Part shown: positions 37,670 to 51,000 of the stretch, piece after piece
Layout: the number at the start of each line of letters is the position of its first letter
Numbering within the stretch: the stretch's first letter is position 1
Assembly (NCBI GenBank): GCA_023375785.1
Contig: SZWC01000550.1
Coordinates: 40,791-104,790, forward strand
Length of the DNA: 64,000 bases
Source: Penium margaritaceum
Lineage: Eukaryota; Streptophyta; Zygnematophyceae; Desmidiales; Peniaceae
Direction of reading: 5' to 3'
Position numbers and translations under genes: made by a program
Notes under the pieces: model-generated
What the model was told of the DNA's origin: nothing
The model's database searches: none
Seen by the model: only the letters and a program-made list of their open reading frames with translations

Positions 37670-38361
37670 GCGTCACACTTTGGCACTAGAGCTTCACACT
37701 TTGGCACTAGAGCTTCACACTTTGGCACTAGAGCTTCACACTTTGGCATTAGAGTATCACACTTTGGCACTAAAGCTCCACACGTTGGCACTAGAACGTC
37801 ACACTTTGGCACTAGAGTGCCACACTTTGGCACGAAAGCGTCACACTTTGGCACTAGAGCGTCACACTTTGGCACACGAGAGTCACACTTTCACACTAGA
37901 GCTTCACACTTTGGCACTAAGACTTCACACTTTGGTACTAGAGCATCACAATTTGGCGTTAGAGCTTCACACTTTGGCACTAGAGCGTCACACTTTGGCA
38001 CTAGAGCTTCACACTTCGGCACTAGAGCTTCATTCTTAGGCACTAGAGCATCACACTTTGGCACTAGAGCGTCACACGTTGGCACCAGAGCGTCACACTT
38101 TGGCACTAGAGCGTCACACTTTGGGACTAGAGTGTCAAACTTTGGACCTAGAGCGTCACACTCTGGCACTAGAGCATCACCCTCTGGCACTATAGCTTCA
38201 CACTTTGGCACTAGAGCTTCACACTTTCGCACTAGAGCGTCACACTTTGGCACTAGAGCGTCACACTTTGGAACTAGAGCATCACACTTTGGCACTGGAG
38301 CGTCACACTTTGGTACTAGAGCGACACACTTCGGCACTAGAGCATCACACTTTGGCACTAG

Positions 38362-38531
38362 AGCCTCACACTTTGGCACTAGAGCCTCACACTTTGGCAC
38401 TAGAGCCTCACACTTTGGCACTAGAGCCTCACACTTTGGCACTAGAGCCTCACACTTTGGCACTAGAGCCTCACACTTTGGCACTAGAGCCTCACACTTT
38501 GGCACTAGAGCCTCACACTTTGGCACTAGAG
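38362..38531. repeat. Homogeneous 21-bp monomer run, 8 copies
   Basis: Eight identical monomers carrying GCCTCACACTTTGGC follow one another. GCCTCAC is rare elsewhere in array C, so this is a fresh single-monomer expansion. Confidence 0.92.
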
Positions 38532-41500
38532 CATCACACTTTGGCACTAGAGCGTCACACTTTGGCACTAGAGCGTCACACTTTGGCACTAGAGCGTCAC
38601 ACTTTGGCACTAGAGCTTCACACTTTGGCACTAGAGCTTCACACACTGGCACTAGAGCTTCACAGTTTGGCACTAGAGCATCACACTCTGGTACTAAAGC
38701 TCCACACGTTGGTACTAGAACGTCGCATTTTAGCACCAGAGCGCCGCACTTTGGCACGAAAGCGTCACACATTGGCACTATAGCGTCACACTTTGGCACT
38801 AGAGCGTCACACTTTCACAATAGAGCTTCACATTTTGACAATGAAACTTCACAATTTGGTACTAGAGCATCAAACTTTGCTGTTCGAGCTTCACACTTCG
38901 GCACTAGAACTTCACCCTTTGGCACCAGAGCATCACACTTTGGCATTAGAGCGTCACACTTTGGCACTAGAGCGTCACACTTTGGCACTAGAGCTTCACA
39001 CGTTGGCACTAGAGCTTCACACTTTGGCACTAGAGCATCACACTTCGGTACTAGAGCGTCACAGTTCGGCACTAGGGCGTCACACTTTGGCACTATAGCG
39101 TCACACTTTGACACTATAGCATCAGTCACTATGGCATTAGAGCGTCACACTTTGGCACTAGAGCTTCACACATCGGCACTAGAGCGTAACACTTTGGCAC
39201 TAGAGCGTCAAACTTTGGCACTAGAGCTCCACACTTTGGCACTAGAGCGTCACACTTTGGCACTAGAGCATCTTACTTTGGCACTATAGCATCAGAATTT
39301 GGCACTAGAACGTCACACTTTGGCACTATAATGTCACATTTTCGTACTAGAGCGTCACACTTTGGTACTAGAGCTTCACACTTTGGCACCAGAGCATCAC
39401 ACTTTGGCACTAGAGCATCACACTTTGGCACTATAGTGTAACAATTTGGCACTACAACGTCATGCTTTGGCATGAGAGCGTCACACATTGGCACAAGAGC
39501 TTCACACTTTGGCACTATAGCATCACACTTTGGCACTATAGCTTCACACTTTGGCACTAAAACATCACACTTTGGCACTAGAGCATCACACATTGGCATT
39601 AGAGCGTCACACTTTGGCACGAGAGAGTCACACTTTGGCACTAGAGCGTCACACATTGGCACTAGAGCGTCACACTTTGGCACTAGAGCGTCACACTTTG
39701 GACCTAGAGCGTCACACTTTGGCACTAGAGCGTCATACTTTGGCACGAGAGGGTCACACTTTGGAACTAGAGCTTCACACTTTGGCACTAGAGCGTCACA
39801 CTTTGGCACTAGAGCATCACACGTTCGCACTAGAGCATCAGACTTTGGCACTAGAACGTCACACTTTGGCACTAGAGCGTCATACTTTGGCACTAGAACG
39901 TCACACTTTGGTACTAGAGCGTCACACTTTGGCACTATAGCTTCACACTTTGGCACTAGAGCGTCACACTTTGGCACTAGAGCGACACACTTTGGCACTA
40001 GAGCATCACATCTTGGCACTTGAGCTTCACAAATTAGCACTAGAGCTTCACACTTTGGCACTGGAGCTTCACAGTTTGGCACTATAGCATCACACTTTGG
40101 CAATAGAGCGTCACACGTTGGCACTAGAGCTTCATACTTTCGCACTAGAGCGTCACACTTTGGCACTAGAGAGTCACGCTTTGGCACTAGAGTGTCACAC
40201 TTTGGCACTAGAGCATCACACTTTGGCACCAGAGCATCACACTTTGGCACTAGAGCTTCACACGGTGGCACTAGAGCGTCACACTTTGGCACTAGAGAAT
40301 CACACTTTGGCACTAGAGCGTCACATTTTGGCACTAGAGCATCACACGTTGGCACTAGAGCGTCACACTTTGGCATTAGAGCGTCACACATTGGCACTAG
40401 AGCATCACAGTTTGGCACTAGAGCACCACACTTTGGCACTAGAGCAACACATTGTGGCACTGAAGCGTCACACTTTGGCACTAGAGCGTGACACTTTGGT
40501 ACTAGAGCATCAAACTTTTGTACCAGAGCTTCACACTTTGGCACTAGGGCGTCACACTTTGGCACTGGAGCGTAACACTTTGGCCCTAGAGCGTCACACT
40601 TTGGCACTAGAGCATCACACTGTGGCACTAGAGCATCACGCTTTGGCACTAGAGCTTCACACTTTGGCACTAGAGCGTCACACTATGGCACTAGAACGTC
40701 ACACTTTGGCTCTAGAGCATCACAATTTGCCACTATAGCATCACACATTGGTACTCGAGCGTCACACTTTGGCACTAGAGCGTCACACTTTGGCACCAGA
40801 GCTCCACACTTTGGAACTAGAGCTTCACACATTGGCACTAGAGCACCACACTTTGGCACTAGAGCTTCACACTTTGGCACTAAAGCGTCACACGTGATAC
40901 TATAGCGTCACACTTTGGCACTAAAGCGTTACACGTGATACTATAGCGTCACACTTTGGCACTATGACATCACACTTTGGCACTAGAGCATCATACCTTG
41001 GCACTAGAGCTTCACACTTTGGCACTAGAGCGTCACACTTTGGCACTAGAGCTTCACAGTTTGGCACTAGAGTGTCACACTTTGGCACTAGAGCATCACA
41101 CTTTGGCACTAGAGCATCATACTTCGGCACTAGAGCGTCACACTTCGGCACTATAGCGTCACACTTTGGCACTAGAGCGTCACACTTTGGGACTAGAGCG
41201 TCACACACTGTGGCATTAGAGCATCACACTTGGGCACTAGAGCGTCACACTTTGCTACTAGAGCATCACACTTTGGCACTATAGCGTCACACCATGGCAC
41301 TAGAGTGTCACACTTTGGCACTAGAGCTTCACACTTTGGCACTAGAGCGTCACACGTTGGCACTATAGCATCACACTTTCGCACTAGAGCGTCACACTTT
41401 GGCACTAGAGCGTCACACGTTGGCACTAGAGCATCACACTTTCGCACTAGAGCTCCACACTTTGGCACTAGAGCATCACACTTTGGCACTAGAGCGTCAC

Positions 41501-42521
41501 ACTTTGGCACTAGAGCTTCACAATTTGACACTACAGCTTAACACTTTGGCACTAGAGCTTCACACTTTGGTAATAGAGCGTCACCCTTTGGCAATAGAGC
41601 GGCACACTTTAGCACTAGAGCTTCACACTTTGGCACTAGAGCGTCACACTTTGGTACTAGAGCATCACACTTTGGCACTAGAGCGTCACACTTGGGCACT
41701 AGAGCGTCACACTTTGGCACTAGAGCGTCACACTTTGGCACTAGAGCTTCACAATTTGGCACTACAGCTTCACACTTTGGCACGGGAGCTTCACACTTTG
41801 GCACTAGAGCGTCACCCTTTGGCAATAGTGCGGCACACTTTGGCACTAGAGCTTCACACTTTGGCACTAGAGCGTCACACTTTGGAACTAGAGTGTCGCA
41901 CTTTGGCACTGGAGCGTTACACTGTGGCACTAGAGTGTCACACGTGATACTAGAGCGTCACACTTTGGCACTAGGACATCACACTTTGGCACTTGAGTAT
42001 CATACCTTGGCACTAGAGCTTCACACTTTAGCACTAGAGCTTCACACTTTGGCACTATAGTGTCACAATTTGGCACTAGAGCGTCACACGTCGGCAATAG
42101 AGCGTCACACTTTGGCACTAGAGCATCACACTTTGCCACTAGAGCTTCACACTTTGGCACTAGAGTGTCACACTTTGGCACTAGAGCGTCACACACTGTA
42201 GCATTAGAGCGTCACACTTGGGCACTAGAGCTTCACACTTTGGCACTAGAGCATCACGCTTTCGTACTAGAGCGTCACACTTTGGCACTAGAGCGTCACA
42301 CTTTGGCACTAGGGTGTAATGCTTTGCTAATAGAGCATCATACGTTGGTTCTAGAGCGTCACACTTTGGCACTTGAGATTCACACTTTCGCACTAGAGCG
42401 TCACACTTTGGCACTACAGCTTCACACTTTGGCACTAGAGCTACACACTTTGGCACTAGAGCGTCACACTTTGGCATAAGAGCGTCATACTTTGGCACTA
42501 GAGAGTCACAATTTGGCACTA

Positions 42522-43060
42522 GAGCTTCACACTTTGGCACTCGAGCGTCACACTGTGGCACTAGAGCGTCACACTTTGGCACTGGAGCGTAACACTTCGG
42601 CACTAGAGCATCACACTTTCGCACTAGAACGTCACACATTGGAACTAGAGCATCACACTTTGGCACTAGAGCGTCACACTTTGGCACTAGACCGTCACAC
42701 TTTGGTACTAGAGCTTCACAATTTGGTACTATAAAATCACACTTTGGTACTAGAGAGTCACTCTTTGGCAATAGAGCATCACACTTTGGCACTAGAGCTT
42801 CACACTTTGGCACTAGAGTGTCTCACTTTGGCACTAGAGCGTCACACTTTGGCACTAGAGCGTCACGCTTTGGCACTAGAGCATCACACTTTGGCACTAG
42901 AGCATCACAATTTGGCACTAGAGCATCACACTTTTGCACTAGAGCTTCACACTTTGGCACTCGAGCGTCACACTGTGGCACTAGAGCGTCACACTTTGGC
43001 ACTGGAGCGTAACACTTCGGCACTAGAGCATCACACTTTCGCACTAGAACGTCACACTTT
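42522..43060. repeat. Pair of blocks 420 bp apart in array C
   Basis: CACTCGAGCGTCACACTGTGG, GAGCGTAACACTTCGG, TTTCGCACTAGAACG and GGAACTAGAGCATCAC occur in this order at about 42522-42645 and again at about 42942-43065. The offset is 420 bp (20 x 21), with one visible difference (ACATTGG versus ACTTTGG). Confidence 0.82.
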
Positions 43061-43136
43061 GGAACTAGAGCATCACACTTTGGCTCTAGAGCTCCATACT
43101 TTGGCACTAGAGCTTCACACTTTGGCACTAAAGCAT

Positions 43137-43500
43137 CACATGACCAAAGAATTTCAATATTGGTTGTCAACGTTCACAACCCATAACATGAGTCACAAAT
43201 GGTCACAGGGGGAAAACATGGTTTCAAAACACTATGTATCTTCTAGCAAGTACAAAGATCTTTCGTATGTACTGGCACGGTGTGGCTACCGTGCACAATG
43301 ACCTATCCAAGTAGGCATACATCATTGCTCATATTACAAGTCAAAAGTGGGCAGAGGGAGAAACAATGGGTTGGGAATACTTGGTATCGACTAGCAAGTA
43401 CAACGTCCTTCGATAAGTGGTGGCACGGTGTGGCTACCATGCACAATGACCAACCAAAGTATGCTTGTGTCACTGAATATCATAAAAAGAGTTTCACTGT
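43137..43500. repeat. Divergent D monomers preceding SINE-like module 1
   Basis: Two atypical 191-bp-class monomers, with AACCCATAACATGAG, ACATGGTTTCAAAACAC and ACCTATCCAAGTAGG, then CATATTACAAGTCAAAAGTG. The same pair precedes the other two modules (53793 and 61007 onward). In this copy about 43 bp present at 53986-54040 are missing between two CTCAT words, a microhomology-type deletion. Confidence 0.8.
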
Positions 43501-43514
43501 GTGTAGTTGACTTT

Positions 43515-44025
43515 CCTTCTTAGGGCTGGTCAATCGGAGCAATGGTTGAAAGGTTATTCAAGCTCAAAGTTGCACTATTTGACATTCCGTTTGCGTCAAC
43601 TTTTCATGATTAAACTAACTTTGTTATCATTCATACTTTTGAAAACTACCATCTAATCTTACACCCCCTTGTTTTATGCCCTTTACCCATAGGAACCCTT
43701 GTAATGTCACTTGGATATCATATGAACACCATGTGATTTGGCTTAGTGCTTATAGAGTTAGATTCTGGAGCGGTAGGTCCTGGGTTTGAATCCTCGTACG
43801 CGCAATATAGAATAGGCTCGTGACCTGGGGGAGGGGGGGGGGCGGCCGTGTTGTGATACCTCAACTCTACCTTCGAGCCTAAGCCATGGGGGGGTAGGGG
43901 GGTGTCATAATGCGGTCGCAAATCTGTCCTCCAGGTCGTCCACGGAACATCCCTCTAGGGGGGTGGGAGGGAGTGTTCCAGTGAAGGATCCTACGCGTAA
44001 CAAATCAACAAAAACCGACCTGGTG
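43515..44025 (+). mobile_element. tRNA-derived SINE-like module, copy 1
   Basis: A roughly 0.5-kb non-satellite segment replaces part of a D monomer. It contains an A-box-like TGGCTTAGTGC (43739-43749) and a B-box-like GGTTTGAATCC (43783-43793), 44 bp apart as in tRNA genes, with GTAGGTCCTGG before the B box. Upstream is AT-rich DNA (GATTAAACTAACTTTG); downstream are G runs (43827-43842, 43888-43902) and CTCTAGGGGGGTGGG. No cloverleaf with good stems forms, so it is not a working tRNA gene. It could be a SINE captured by the satellite, or an older composite. It has no A-rich tail that I can identify. Confidence 0.65.
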
Positions 44026-44191
44026 TCAAAGGGAGAAACCTTTTGCTATTAATTGACTAGAAAGTACAAATACAATCAATATGCAGTGGCACAGTGTGGT
44101 ACAATGCACAGTGACCAACCAAAGTATGCATATGTCACTGACCATTTCAAAGAAGTTCAATTCATGTGGTCAATGTTGACAACTCACAACA

Positions 44192-44850
44192 CGAGTCACA
44201 GATATTCAAAGGGGGTAACAATGGTTTGGGACCACTAGCTATCAACTAGAAAGCACAGAGACCTTCGATACGTAGTGACACGGCGTGGTAACCACGTACA
44301 GTGACAAACCAAAGTAAGCATATGTCACTGACCATGACCAAAAGAATTTCACAGTGTGTGGTCAACGTTGAAAACGCATAACACGAGTCACAAATGGTCA
44401 GAGGGGGAAACAATGGGTTGGGAACACTAGTTATCAGCTAGCAGGTACAAAGACCTTCAACAAGCAGTGGCACGGTGTGGCTAGCGTGCACAGTGACCAA
44501 CCAAAGGATGCATACGTCACNCGAGTCACAGATATTCAAAGGGGGTAACAATGGTTTGGGAACACTAGCTATCAACTAGAAAGCACAGAGACCTTCGATA
44601 CGTAGTGACACGGCGTGGTAACCACGTACAGTGACAAACCAAAGTAAGCATATGTCACTGACCATGACCAAAAGAATTTCACAGTGTGTGGTCAACGTTG
44701 AAAACGCATAACACGAGTCACAAATGGTCAGAGGGGGAAACAATGGGTTGGGAACACTAGTTATCAGCTAGCAGGTACAAAAAACTTCAACAAGCAGTGG
44801 CACGGTGCGGCAAGCGTGCACATTGACCAACCAAAGGATGCATATGTCAC
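44192..44850. other. Single-N join with duplicated flanks (likely false duplication)
   Basis: The N at 44521 is followed by CGAGTCACAGATATTC, and the next 329 bases (44522-44850) repeat 44192-44520 with few differences. The 330-bp offset is not a multiple of the 191-bp monomer, so it breaks the repeat phase. This fits two overlapping contig ends joined without merging. Confidence 0.8.
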
Positions 44851-45023
44851 AGACTATGACCGAAGAAGTCCACTATGTGTGGTCAACATTGACAATTCAT
44901 AACACGAGTCACAAATGGTCAGAGGGAGAGACAACGGTTTATGAACCCTATGTATCGACTAGAAAGGACAAAGAACTTCAATACGTAGTGGCACGGTGTG
45001 GCTACTATGCATACCAAACAACC

Positions 45024-48000
45024 AAACTAGGCATATGTCACTGACCATGACCAGAAAATGTCAATATGGGTGGTCAACGTTGACCAACCATAACACATGT
45101 CACAAACGGACAGAGGGGAAAAGAATGGTATGGGACTATCAGTTCTCAACTAGCAAGTACAGTGACCTTCAATCAGTATAAGCACAGTGTGGCTACCATG
45201 CACAATGACCGACCAACGTAGGCATATGTACTGCCTTTGACCAAATAAATCCGCTGTGTGTGTTCAGCGTTGAAAACTCATAATAGGAGTCACAAATGGT
45301 CAGAGGGGGGGACAATTGTTTGGGAACACCAGGTATCAACTAGCAAGCACAAGGACCGTCAATACGTTGTGGCATGGTGTGGATACCATGCACGATGACC
45401 AGCCAAAGTAGGCACATGTCACTGACCATGACCAAATAATGTCACTAAGTATGGCAAACTTTGACAACTCGTAACACGAGTCACAAATGGTCAGGGTGGA
45501 AGATAATGGTTTGTGAATACTAGTTATCCACTAGCAAGTACAAATACCTTCAATATGTAGTGGCACAGCGTGGCTACCATGCACAGTGACCAACCAAAGT
45601 ATGCATATGTCACTGGCCATGACCATTAAATTTCACTTCATGTGGTCAGCTTTGACAACTCACAACACGAGTCACAGATAGTCAAATGGGGGTAGCAATG
45701 GTTTGGGAATACTAGCTATTAGCTAGAAAGCACAAACACCTTTAATATGTAGTGGCCCGGCGTGGTTACCATGTACAGTGACAAACCAAAGAAGGCATAT
45801 GTCACTAGCCATGACCAAACGAATTTCACAGTGTGTGGTCAATATTGAAAACTCTTAACACGAGTCACAAATGGTCACAGGGGGAAATAATGGGTTAGGA
45901 ACACTAGTTATCAACTAGCAAGTATGAATAACTTGAACAAGTAGCGGCACGGTTTGGCTAGCGTGCACAGTGACCAACCAGAGGATGAGTACGTCACTGA
46001 CTATGACCGAAGAAATCCAGTATGCGTGGTCAATATTGAAAACTCATAACACGAGTCACAAATGGTCAGAGGGAGAGACAATGGCTTGGGAACCCTATGC
46101 ATGGACTAGAAAGTACAAATAACTTCAATACGTAGTGGCACAGTGTGGCTACTATGCACACGAAACAAACAAACTAGGCGTATGTCACTGACCATGACCA
46201 AAGAATTTCAATATGGGTGGTCAACGTTCACCAACCATGACATGAGTCACAAACGGTCAGAGGGGGAAACAATGGTCCGGGAATATCAGTTCTCAACTAG
46301 CAAGTACAACGCCCTTCAATCAGTAGTAGCACAATGTGGCTACCATGCACAATGACCGACCAAAGTAGGCATATGTACTGCCTTTGACCAAAGAAATCCG
46401 CCGTGTGTGGTCAACGTTGACAACTCATAATACGAGTCACAAATAGTCAGAGGGGGACACAATTGTTTGGGAACACCAGGCATCAACTAGAAAGCACAAT
46501 GACCTTCAATAGGTTGTTGCACGGTGTGGATACCATGCACGGTAACCAACCAAGGTATGCATACGTCACTGACCATGACCAAGGAATGTCACCATGTGTG
46601 AAAACTTTTGACAGCTCATAACACGATTCACAAATGGTGAGAGTGGAAGATAATGGTTTCAAAATACTAGTTATCAACTAGCAAGTACAAATGCCTTCAA
46701 TATGTAGTGGCACAGTGTGGCTACAATGCACAGTGACCAACCAAAGTATGCATATGTCACTGACCATGACCAAAGAAATTCACTTCATGTGGTCAATGTT
46801 GACAACTCAAAACACGAGTCAGAGATATTCAGAGGGGGCTAACAATGGTTTGGGAACACTAACTGTCAACAAGAAAGCACAAATACCTTCGATACGTAAT
46901 GACACGGCGTGGTAACCATGTATAGTGACAAACCAAAGCAGGCATATGTCACAAACCAGGACCAAACGGATTTCACAGTGTGTGGTCAACGTTGAAAACT
47001 CATAACACGAGTCACAAATGGTCAGTGGGGAATACCATGGGTTGGGAACAATAGTTATCAACTAGCAAGTAGAAATATTTTCAACAAGTAGTGGCACGGT
47101 GTGGCTAGCGTGCACAGCGACCAACCAAAGGATGCACACGTCACTGAATATGACCGAAGAAGTCCACTATGTATGGTCAACATTGACAACTCATAACACG
47201 AGACACAAATGGTCAGAGGGAGAGACAATGGTTTGGGAACCCTATGTATTGACTAGAAAGGACAAATAACTTCAATGCGTAGTAGCACGGTGTGGCTACT
47301 ATGCACACCAAAGAACCAAACTAGGCATATGTCACCGACCATGATGAAAGAATTTCAATATGGGTGGTCAACATTCACCGGCCATAACACGAGTCACAAA
47401 CGGTCAGAGGGGGAAACAATGGTCTGTGAATATCAGTTCTCAACTAGCAAGTACAGCGACCTTCAATCGGTATAAGCACGGCGTGGCTACCATGCATAAT
47501 GACCGACCAAAGTAGGAATATGTACTACATTTGACCAAAGAATACCTCTGTGTGTGGTCAGCGTTGACAACTCATAATAGGAGTCACAAATGGTCAGAGG
47601 GGGAGACAATGGTTTGGGAACACCAGGTATCAAATAGCAAGCACAATGACCTTCAATAAGTTGTGGCACAGTGTGGATACCATGCACGATGACCAACCAA
47701 AGTAGGCATATAACACTGACCATGACCAAATAATGTCACTAGGTGTGGTAAACTCTGACAACTCATAACTCGAGTCACAAATGGTCATGGTGGAAGATAA
47801 TGGTTTGTGAATACTAGTTATCGAATAGCAAGTACAAATACCCTCGATATGTAGTGGCACAGCGTGGCTACCATGCACAGTGACCAACCAAAGTATGCAT
47901 ATGTCACTGACCATGACCAACGAATTTCACTTCGTGTGGTCAGCGTGGACAACTCACAACAAGAGTCAGTGATAGTCAGAGGGGGGTAATAATGGTATGG

Positions 48001-51000
48001 GAACACTAGCTATCAACTAGAAACCACAAAGACCTTCAGCACGTAGTGACACGGCGTGGTAACCACATAGAGTGACAAACCAAACTAGGCATACGTAACG
48101 TACCATGACCAAATAGATTTCACAGTACGTGGTCAACGTTGAAAACTCAGAACACGAGTCACAAATGGTTAGTTGGGGAAACCATGGGTTGGGAACACTC
48201 GTTATCAACTAGCAAGTAGAAAGTTCTTCAACAAGTAGTGGCACGGTGTGGCTAGCGTGCACAGTGACCAACCAGAGGATGCACACGTCACTCACTATGA
48301 CCAAAGAAGTCCACTATGTATGGTCAACATTGACAACTCATAACACCATTCACAAATGGTCAGAGGGATAGACAATGGTTTGGGAACTCTATGTATCGAC
48401 TACAAAGGACAAAGGACTTCAATGCGTAGTGGCACGGTGTGGCTACTATGCACACCAAACAACCAAACTAGGCATACGTCACCGACCATGATGAAAGAAT
48501 TTCAATATGGGTGGTCAACATTCACCAACCATAACACGAGTCCCAAACGGTCAGAGGGGGAAACAATGGTATGTGAATATCAGTTCGCAACTAGCAAGTA
48601 CATTGACCTTCAATCGGTATAAGCACGGTGTGGCTACCATGCACAATGACCGACCAAAGTAGGCATATGTACTACCTTTGACCAGAGAAATCCACTGTGT
48701 GTGGTCAGCGTCGACAACTCATACTAGGATTCACAGACGGTGAGAGTGGGAGACAATGGTTTGGGAACACCGGGTATCAACTAGCAAGCACAATGACCTT
48801 CAATAAGTTATGGCACGGTGTGTATACCATGCACGATGACCAACCAAAGTAGGCATATGTCACTGACCATGACCAAATAATGTCACTAAGTGTGGTAAAC
48901 TCTGACAACTCATAACACGAGTAAAAAATGGTCAGGGTGGAAGATAATGGTTTGTGAATACTAGTTATTGACTAGCAAGTACAAATACCTTCAATATGTA
49001 GTGGCACAGCGTGGCTACCATGCACAGTGACGAACCAAAGTATGCATATGTCACTGACCATGACCAACGAATTTCACTTCATGTGGTCAGCATTGACAAG
49101 TCACAACACGAGTCACTGATAGTCAGAGGGGGGTAACAATGGTTTGGGAACACTAGCTATCAACTAGAAAGCACAAAGACCTTCAATACACAGTGAAATG
49201 GCGTGGTAACCACGTACAGTTACAAACCAAAGTAGGCATATGTCACTAACCATGACCAACGAATTTCACGGTGTGTGGTCAACGTTGAAAACTCATCACA
49301 CGAGTCACAAATGGTCAGAGGGGGAAACAATGGGCTGGGAACACTAGTTATGAACTAGCAAGTATGAAGAACTTCAACAAGTAGTGGCACGGTGTGGCTA
49401 GCGTGAACATTGACCAACCAAAGGATGAATACGTCACTGACTATGACGCAAGAAGTCCACTATGTGTGGTCAACATTGACAACTCATAACACGACTCACG
49501 AATGGTCAGATGTAGAGAAAATGGGTTGGGAACCCTCTGCATGGACTAGAAAGGACGAATAACTTCAATACATAGTGGCACGGTGTGGCTACTATGCGCA
49601 CAAAACAACCAAACTAGGCATATGTCACTGACCATGACCAAGGAATTTCAATATGGGTGGTCAACGTTCACCAACCATAACACGAGTCACAAACGGTCAG
49701 AGGGGGAAAAAATGGTCCGGGAATATCAGTTATCAACTAGCAAGTACAACGACCTTCAATTAGTAGTAGCACGGTGTGGCTACCATGCACAATGCCCGAC
49801 CAGAGTAGGCATATGTACGGCCTTTGACGAAAGAAATCCGATTTATATGGTCAGCGCTAACAACTCATAATACGAGTCACAAATCGTCAGAGGGGAAAAC
49901 AATTGTTTGGGAACACCAGGTATCAACTAACAAGCACAATGACCTTCAGTACGTTGTGCCACGGTGTGGAGACCATGCACGATGACCAACCATATGTCAC
50001 TGACCATGACCAAAGAATGTCACCATGTGTGGTAAACTTTGACAACTCACTACACGAGTCACAAATGGTCAGAGTGGAAGATAATGGTTCCTAAATACTA
50101 GTTATCGGCTAGCAAGTACAAATACATTCAATATGCAGTGGCACGGTGTGGTGCAATGCACAGTGACCAGCCAAAGTATGCATATGTCACTGACCATGAC
50201 CAAAGATTTTCACTTCATGTGGTCAATGTTGACACCTGACAACACGGGTCACAGATATTCAAAGGGGGTAACAATGGTTTGGGAATAGTAGCTATCAACT
50301 AGAAAGCACAAAGACCTTCGATACATACTGACACGGTGTGGTAACCACGTATACTGACAAACCAAAGTAGGCAGATGTCACAAACCATGACCAAAAGAAT
50401 TTCACAGTGTGTGGTCAACGTTGAAAACGCATAACACGAGTCACAAATGGTCAGAGGGGGAAACAATGGGTTGGGGACACTAGTTATCAGCTAGCAGGTA
50501 CAAAGACCTTCAACAAGCAGTTGCACGGTGTGGCTAGCGTGCACAGTGACCAACCAAAGGATGCATACGTCACTGACTATGAACGAAGAAGTCCACTATG
50601 TGTGGTCAACATTGAGAGCTCATAACACGAGTAACAAATGGTCAGAGGGAGAGACAATGGTTTGGGAATCCTACGTATCGACTAGAAAGGACAAAGAACT
50701 TCAATACGTAGTGGCACGGTGTGGCTACTATGCACACCAAACAACCAAACTAGGCATGTGTCACTGACCACGAGCAGTAAAATTCAATATGGGTGGTCAA
50801 CGTTGACTAACCATAACACGTGTCACAAAACGGTCTGAGGGGGAAACAATGGTCTGGGAATATCAGCTCTCAGCCAGCAAGTACAGTGTGGCTACCATGC
50901 ACAATGACCGACCAAAGTAGGCATATGTACTGCCTTTGACCAAATAAATCCAGAGTGTGTGGTCAGCGTTGACAACTCATAACAGGAGTCACAAATGGTC

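Larger units (their letters stand above)
27185..43136. repeat. Satellite family C, right segment
   Basis: About 750 diverged 21-bp monomers of the same type as left of the LTR element. Long-period organisation shows through recurring marker sets: an AAAGAGTCACACTTCAGC pair near 27354, 28171 (as GAGAGTCACACTTCAGC) and 28654, and a 20-bp variant containing CACGTGATACTA at about 36567, 37332, 40900, 40934 and 41943. The blocks at 40934 and 41943 share the following monomers, a period of about 1.0 kb. Apart from the gap and the local repeats listed separately, I see nothing but monomers. Confidence 0.93.

Noticed and set aside
8115-43301. Numerous heptad proteins (H-T-L-A-L-E-R, S-H-F-G-T-R-A, K-C-D-A-L-V-P) as coiled coils or Cys-rich repeat proteins
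   Set aside because: These are different frames of one 21-bp monomer. Apparent leucine heptads or cysteine spacing follow from the DNA period.
43739-43793. Functional tRNA gene
   Set aside because: A- and B-box words and spacing fit, but acceptor and anticodon stems do not pair convincingly and the B box has T for the usual C; better read as a SINE-like relic.
43718-43921. 67-residue minus-strand protein with a Pro run
   Set aside because: It is the reverse translation of the SINE-like head and its G-rich tract; the D-S-N-P-G-P peptide simply reflects the B-box region.
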